Shown here in pieces: positions 61,593 through 64,000 of a stretch of 64,000 nt of DNA. The first letter of the stretch is position 1. Every line of letters begins with the position of its first letter. The stretch is taken from contig CAIKVT010000060.1 of NCBI GenBank assembly GCA_903830945.1, positions 62,001-126,000 of the forward strand, read 5' to 3'. The position numbers were made by a program, and so were the translations under genes. Under the pieces are notes generated by a model that worked only from the letters and a program-made list of their open reading frames with translations, was not told the DNA's origin and ran no database searches. Source of the stretch: an uncultured Elusimicrobia bacterium (GTDB lineage Bacteria; Elusimicrobiota; Elusimicrobia; UBA1565; UBA9628).

Positions 61593-63267
61593 GCTTAGTA
61601 AGATAAGCGTTACCGAAGGCTGAGGCAAGAGTCGGATGCCTCCCTTCGGTAACTTCTTTTTGGGGCCTCGGGACCTTGTAAAAGTAGTGCGTGGCCTGGG
61701 GCCGGCCGGAAGCGTGGGCGATGCGCGTCTCGTAAAGGAACGCTCTCAAGAAGGCCTTCCTCTCGCTGTTGTTGCCGTTCTGGATGACGCCCTCGAACTC
61801 ACCCAACAACTCCTTCATCTCGCGCACCACTTCGTCGACCGCGATGTGCGCGCATCGGCGCTTGAGGATGTTGTCTTTCTCTTCCATCAGCTGCCGCCGC
61901 GCGGCCTCCAAACGGCCCAGCTCCTCGCGCACAAACGGTGAAAGCAGCCCGTTCTTGATGGCGTCCAACAGATTGTCGATCTGCTTCTGGTTGCGGGCCA
62001 GGGAATCCTGTATATCCTCTGCCGTCAACCCAGGTTTCTCGCGCAACTCCGTCTCCACGACCTGATCGATCCGCTCCCGCAAACCGTCCATCCACTCCTT
62101 ATCGCTTATCCGGCGGCGGATAGTCTCAATAACGAAAAGCTCCAGGGCCTCCCTCGGCACATGAATGCTCCTGCAAACCTGCGTGCCCTTCATGACATAC
62201 CCGCCGCAAGTATAGTATTCGGCGGTCCGGCCGTTGCCCTTCTTGGTCAGCCCCTGGAATCGATGACCGCACTCCTGGCAGACTATGAGCCCGCTGAGCA
62301 GCCAATTCTTCCTCCGGTTGGCGGCGCCATGGCCGAACGGCCTGGACTTAAGCTTCGCGTGAACGCTTAAAAACAGTTCCTTGGACACGATCGCCTCGTG
62401 CGCATCCTCGCAAACGATCCACTGCTCCTCGGGCTTGATGGATCCCCGCTTGGTCACACCAGTACGGTCATGGAAGCTGTGCTTATTGTAAACGCGCGTC
62501 CCGATGTAGGCGACGTTGCGCAAGAGGTAGTGGACCTGGTTCTTGCTCCACGCCCCGCCTGCGGGTCCGGCAATCCCTTGCTTGTTCAACTCATCGACAA
62601 TCATGAAGAGGCCTTTGCCGCGGTTCGACATCTCGAAAATGGAAAGGACGACCTTGACCTTCTGCGGGTCGCCGGGCACCCACACGATTCTCTGGAGCTT
62701 GTCCGCCTTGTGCTGGCCGGGCCCGAGCCGCTTAACCTCCGCGCCGGAAGCATCCATGATCATGCGGTCATAGCCGTAAGGCGCCCGCCCGCCGCAGCTG
62801 GTCCCCCGCGCCGCGTGGGTCTTGCAGCCGCGCAGCGTGTCCTCGGAAAGCTTGATGCTGTACTGGTGGGCCTCGCTGTGCTTGACGGCCCGCATGATCA
62901 CGTCGCCGATGGAGCCGTCGTTCTTGAAGTCGTCCTTGACGTAGATGATCTGGAGGCCGCCCTGTTTCTTAAAGCGCTGCTCCCAATAGATCTTCGCCTC
63001 CGGGTCGAGGCGGCCGAAACGGCTCACGCTGTAGATTATGAGGCAGGAAGCGCCGTGGCCGCCCGCCTCCGCCAGCCGGAGCATCTCGCGGAAGCCGGGG
63101 TCTTTGTCGATGGTCAGGCCCGAGGCGTAGCCCTTGGGTGGGACGAACTCCCTGGAGATAACGCACCCCATCTCCGCGGCCTTGGCGCGGCAGGCAGCGC
63201 GCTGGTCGTCGATAGAGACCTCCTGCATGTTCGTGGAACGCCTGTAAAAAGCCCATGCATTCTTCAT
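61549..63267 (-). CDS. Large serine recombinase
   Basis: A 572-residue recombinase. The resolvase domain starts AFYRRSTNMQEVSIDDQ with the catalytic Ser11, then YSVSRFGRLDPEA. A recombinase domain (GGRAPYGYDRM, WSKNQVHYLLRNVAYIGTRV), a zinc ribbon (CQECGHRF, CGGYVMKGTQVC) and a coiled coil (residues about 425-480) follow. It integrates DNA at att sites. Its 3' end, ending GAGFEPATSRL, lies over the 3' half of the tRNA-Met gene in antisense. The start overlaps vapC by 4 bases. Confidence 0.9.
   Translation of the reverse strand: MKNAWAFYRRSTNMQEVSIDDQRAACRAKAAEMGCVISREFVPPKGYASGLTIDKDPGFREMLRLAEAGGHGASCLIIYSVSRFGRLDPEAKIYWEQRFKKQGGLQIIYVKDDFKNDGSIGDVIMRAVKHSEAHQYSIKLSEDTLRGCKTHAARGTSCGGRAPYGYDRMIMDASGAEVKRLGPGQHKADKLQRIVWVPGDPQKVKVVLSIFEMSNRGKGLFMIVDELNKQGIAGPAGGAWSKNQVHYLLRNVAYIGTRVYNKHSFHDRTGVTKRGSIKPEEQWIVCEDAHEAIVSKELFLSVHAKLKSRPFGHGAANRRKNWLLSGLIVCQECGHRFQGLTKKGNGRTAEYYTCGGYVMKGTQVCRSIHVPREALELFVIETIRRRISDKEWMDGLRERIDQVVETELREKPGLTAEDIQDSLARNQKQIDNLLDAIKNGLLSPFVREELGRLEAARRQLMEEKDNILKRRCAHIAVDEVVREMKELLGEFEGVIQNGNNSERKAFLRAFLYETRIAHASGRPQATHYFYKVPRPQKEVTEGRHPTLASAFGNAYLTKLVAGAGFEPATSRL
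61609..61661 (+). terminator. Terminator of the tRNA gene
   Basis: GTTACCGAAGG (61609-61619) pairs with CCTTCGGTAAC (61643-61653), with a second inner pair GAGGCA/TGCCTC and a following TTCTTTTT. It lies antisense inside the recombinase coding region. Confidence 0.8.
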
Positions 63268-63662
63268 GGCTCGACCCTCCTGACCGGCAGCTTGTCGAAA
63301 TCCCTGTCGAACGAGGCTACGCCCTCCATCCCCTCCTCAATGGAAGCGGCGGCCAGATAGCAGTCAATAAAATCCACGTTGTGGACCGAGAACAGTTCCA
63401 GCGCCCTCATCATGCGGTCACGATGCTCGATGGCCAACATGGGGGCGGCGATGATCGGCTCCACCATCTCGGCCACCTGGGCCGGCCGCAGGCGAAAAAC
63501 CCGCTGGAGGACCCACACCACTTCAGCGACGACGATGTCGGCGACCCAGACCAGAACGCCCGTCTTCTCCGCGGTATGAAACAGCCGAGCGGCAGCCTCG
63601 GCCTGCGGCCGGTCGTCGTTGGTCAGCCAGCGCACGAAAAGGTTGGCGTCGGCCGCGATCAT
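63264..63662 (-). CDS. vapC: PIN-domain toxin VapC
   Basis: A 132-residue PIN nuclease starting at 63662 (ATGA overlap with vapB). Acidic site residues appear in IAADANLFVRWL, in VAEVVWVL, in NVDFIDCYLAA and in ASFDRDFDKL. VapC toxins usually cut initiator tRNA-fMet or rRNA. The stop overlaps the recombinase start by 4 bases. Confidence 0.88.
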   Translation of the reverse strand: MIAADANLFVRWLTNDDRPQAEAAARLFHTAEKTGVLVWVADIVVAEVVWVLQRVFRLRPAQVAEMVEPIIAAPMLAIEHRDRMMRALELFSVHNVDFIDCYLAAASIEEGMEGVASFDRDFDKLPVRRVEP

Positions 63663-63925
63663 GCGCCCTCCGGGCGGATCGACTGGCGCGCGCCCCGCCA
63701 TTTTCTGACCTCTTGCCTGACCTTCTTCCAGTCCCAGGACTTCTTCTTGGCGTACTTCTGCAACGCGCCGCGGACGCTCCAAATGTCGCCCTTGAGCGGC
63801 ACCATGATGGCTCTATCCCGGTCTGCCACGAAATACACCTTGTCTCCGGTGCGAATGCCCAAGGCCGCACGCACCTCTTTCGGCACCGTTACCTGCCCGT
63901 TCGATGTCACGCTAGTCCCCAACAT
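63659..63925 (-). CDS. vapB: AbrB/MazE-type antitoxin VapB
   Basis: An 88-residue protein with an N-terminal SpoVT-AbrB domain: TSVTSNGQVTVPKEVRAALG, then KVYFVADRDRAIMVP. The basic C-terminal part (KKSWDWKKVRQEV) would wrap the toxin. It precedes vapC with a 4-base overlap. An inverted repeat lies just upstream. Confidence 0.85.
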   Translation of the reverse strand: MLGTSVTSNGQVTVPKEVRAALGIRTGDKVYFVADRDRAIMVPLKGDIWSVRGALQKYAKKKSWDWKKVRQEVRKWRGARQSIRPEGA

Positions 63926-63942
63926 AGCCTCCCCCCATTATC

Positions 63943-63967
63943 TAATAGAGCAGTAGATGCACTATTA
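63943..63967. promoter_or_regulatory. Operator candidate of vapBC
   Basis: TAATAG (63943-63948) and CTATTA (63962-63967), an inverted repeat with a 13-base spacer, upstream of vapB in an AT-rich stretch. Confidence 0.4.
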
Positions 63968-64000
63968 GTATAACAGGCTATCTATTAATTTTCAAGACCT

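Noticed and set aside
61290-61628. Reading frame with DLNQRPQGYEP and similar phrases on the minus strand over the tRNA
   Set aside because: This is the known translation artefact of antisense tRNA genes; no separate protein is supported.
1-64000. CRISPR arrays
   Set aside because: No regularly spaced direct repeats were seen on reading the window.

Overview
The window looks like chromosome of a GC-rich, diderm (Gram-negative-type), probably anaerobic amino-acid-fermenting bacterium. Diderm evidence: several lipoproteins, an LpoB-like PBP activator, AsmA and TatC. A member of the Elusimicrobiota is my best guess, mainly from the secreted protein at 13682-14461, which carries an N-terminal TYYPAPSGVYKR motif I associate with that phylum. 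This is inference; no rRNA is present to settle it.

Layout. 1-2.3 kb: 3' end of dxs, a small zinc-ribbon gene and orn. 2.4-6.9 kb: an envelope operon (LPP20, LpoB-like, COG3014-like, LPP20, DUF4892-like). 6.9-24.4 kb: envelope and secreted proteins (AsmA with a four-fold repeat, S1 and S8 proteases, NlpC/P60 hydrolase, DUF3015, DUF4105), TatC, and a FabH-like/FabD-like pair. 24.4-35.3 kb: a tight ten-gene operon for lysine fermentation (atoD-atoA-kce-kdd-kamB-kamC-kamD-kamE-class III aminotransferase-thiolase), preceded by the remnant of another aminotransferase. 35.3-43.8 kb: HEAT protein, EttA, a PIN-like protein, a KamA-family radical SAM aminomutase, rfbC, a pseudouridine synthase and adenine deaminase. 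43.9-48.4 kb: an ornithine/carbamoyl-phosphate operon (P-loop protein, rocD, arcC, argF/arcB). 48.4-57.4 kb: an unusual CDF transporter, SOD, FabF, a 1322-residue Pls/PosA-like synthetase and a MoeB-rhodanese fusion. 57.4-64 kb: an accessory zone with a transposase remnant, a truncated gene, an XRE/nucleotidyltransferase pair, decayed and frameshifted tyrosine recombinases, a helicase fragment, an initiator-type tRNA-Met, and a serine recombinase co-oriented with a vapBC module, its 3' end inside the tRNA.

How the genes work together. Lysine would be converted by the KamA-like enzyme to beta-lysine, by KamDE (kept active by KamBC) to 3,5-diaminohexanoate, by Kdd to the 3-keto acid, and by Kce with acetyl-CoA to 3-aminobutyryl-CoA plus acetoacetate. 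No kal lyase is present. A class III aminotransferase in its place suggests the Kat route to acetoacetyl-CoA, which thiolase cleaves to acetyl-CoA; AtoDA activates the acetoacetate. Carbamate kinase, OTC and RocD handle ornithine/citrulline. The same genome carries a Pls-like non-ribosomal peptide synthetase whose binding-pocket residues (my manual alignment) begin DAES, as in known lysine codes. Lysine may therefore be both fuel and polymer precursor.

The most interesting points are the Pls-like synthetase with its short upstream ORF, the lysine operon with an aminotransferase bypass and a divergent KamA, the very short distance between -10-like boxes and start codons in about ten genes (apparent leaderless transcription), and the accessory zone with a possible truncated three-gene defence/TA locus and a recombinase fused to a TA operon at an initiator tRNA.
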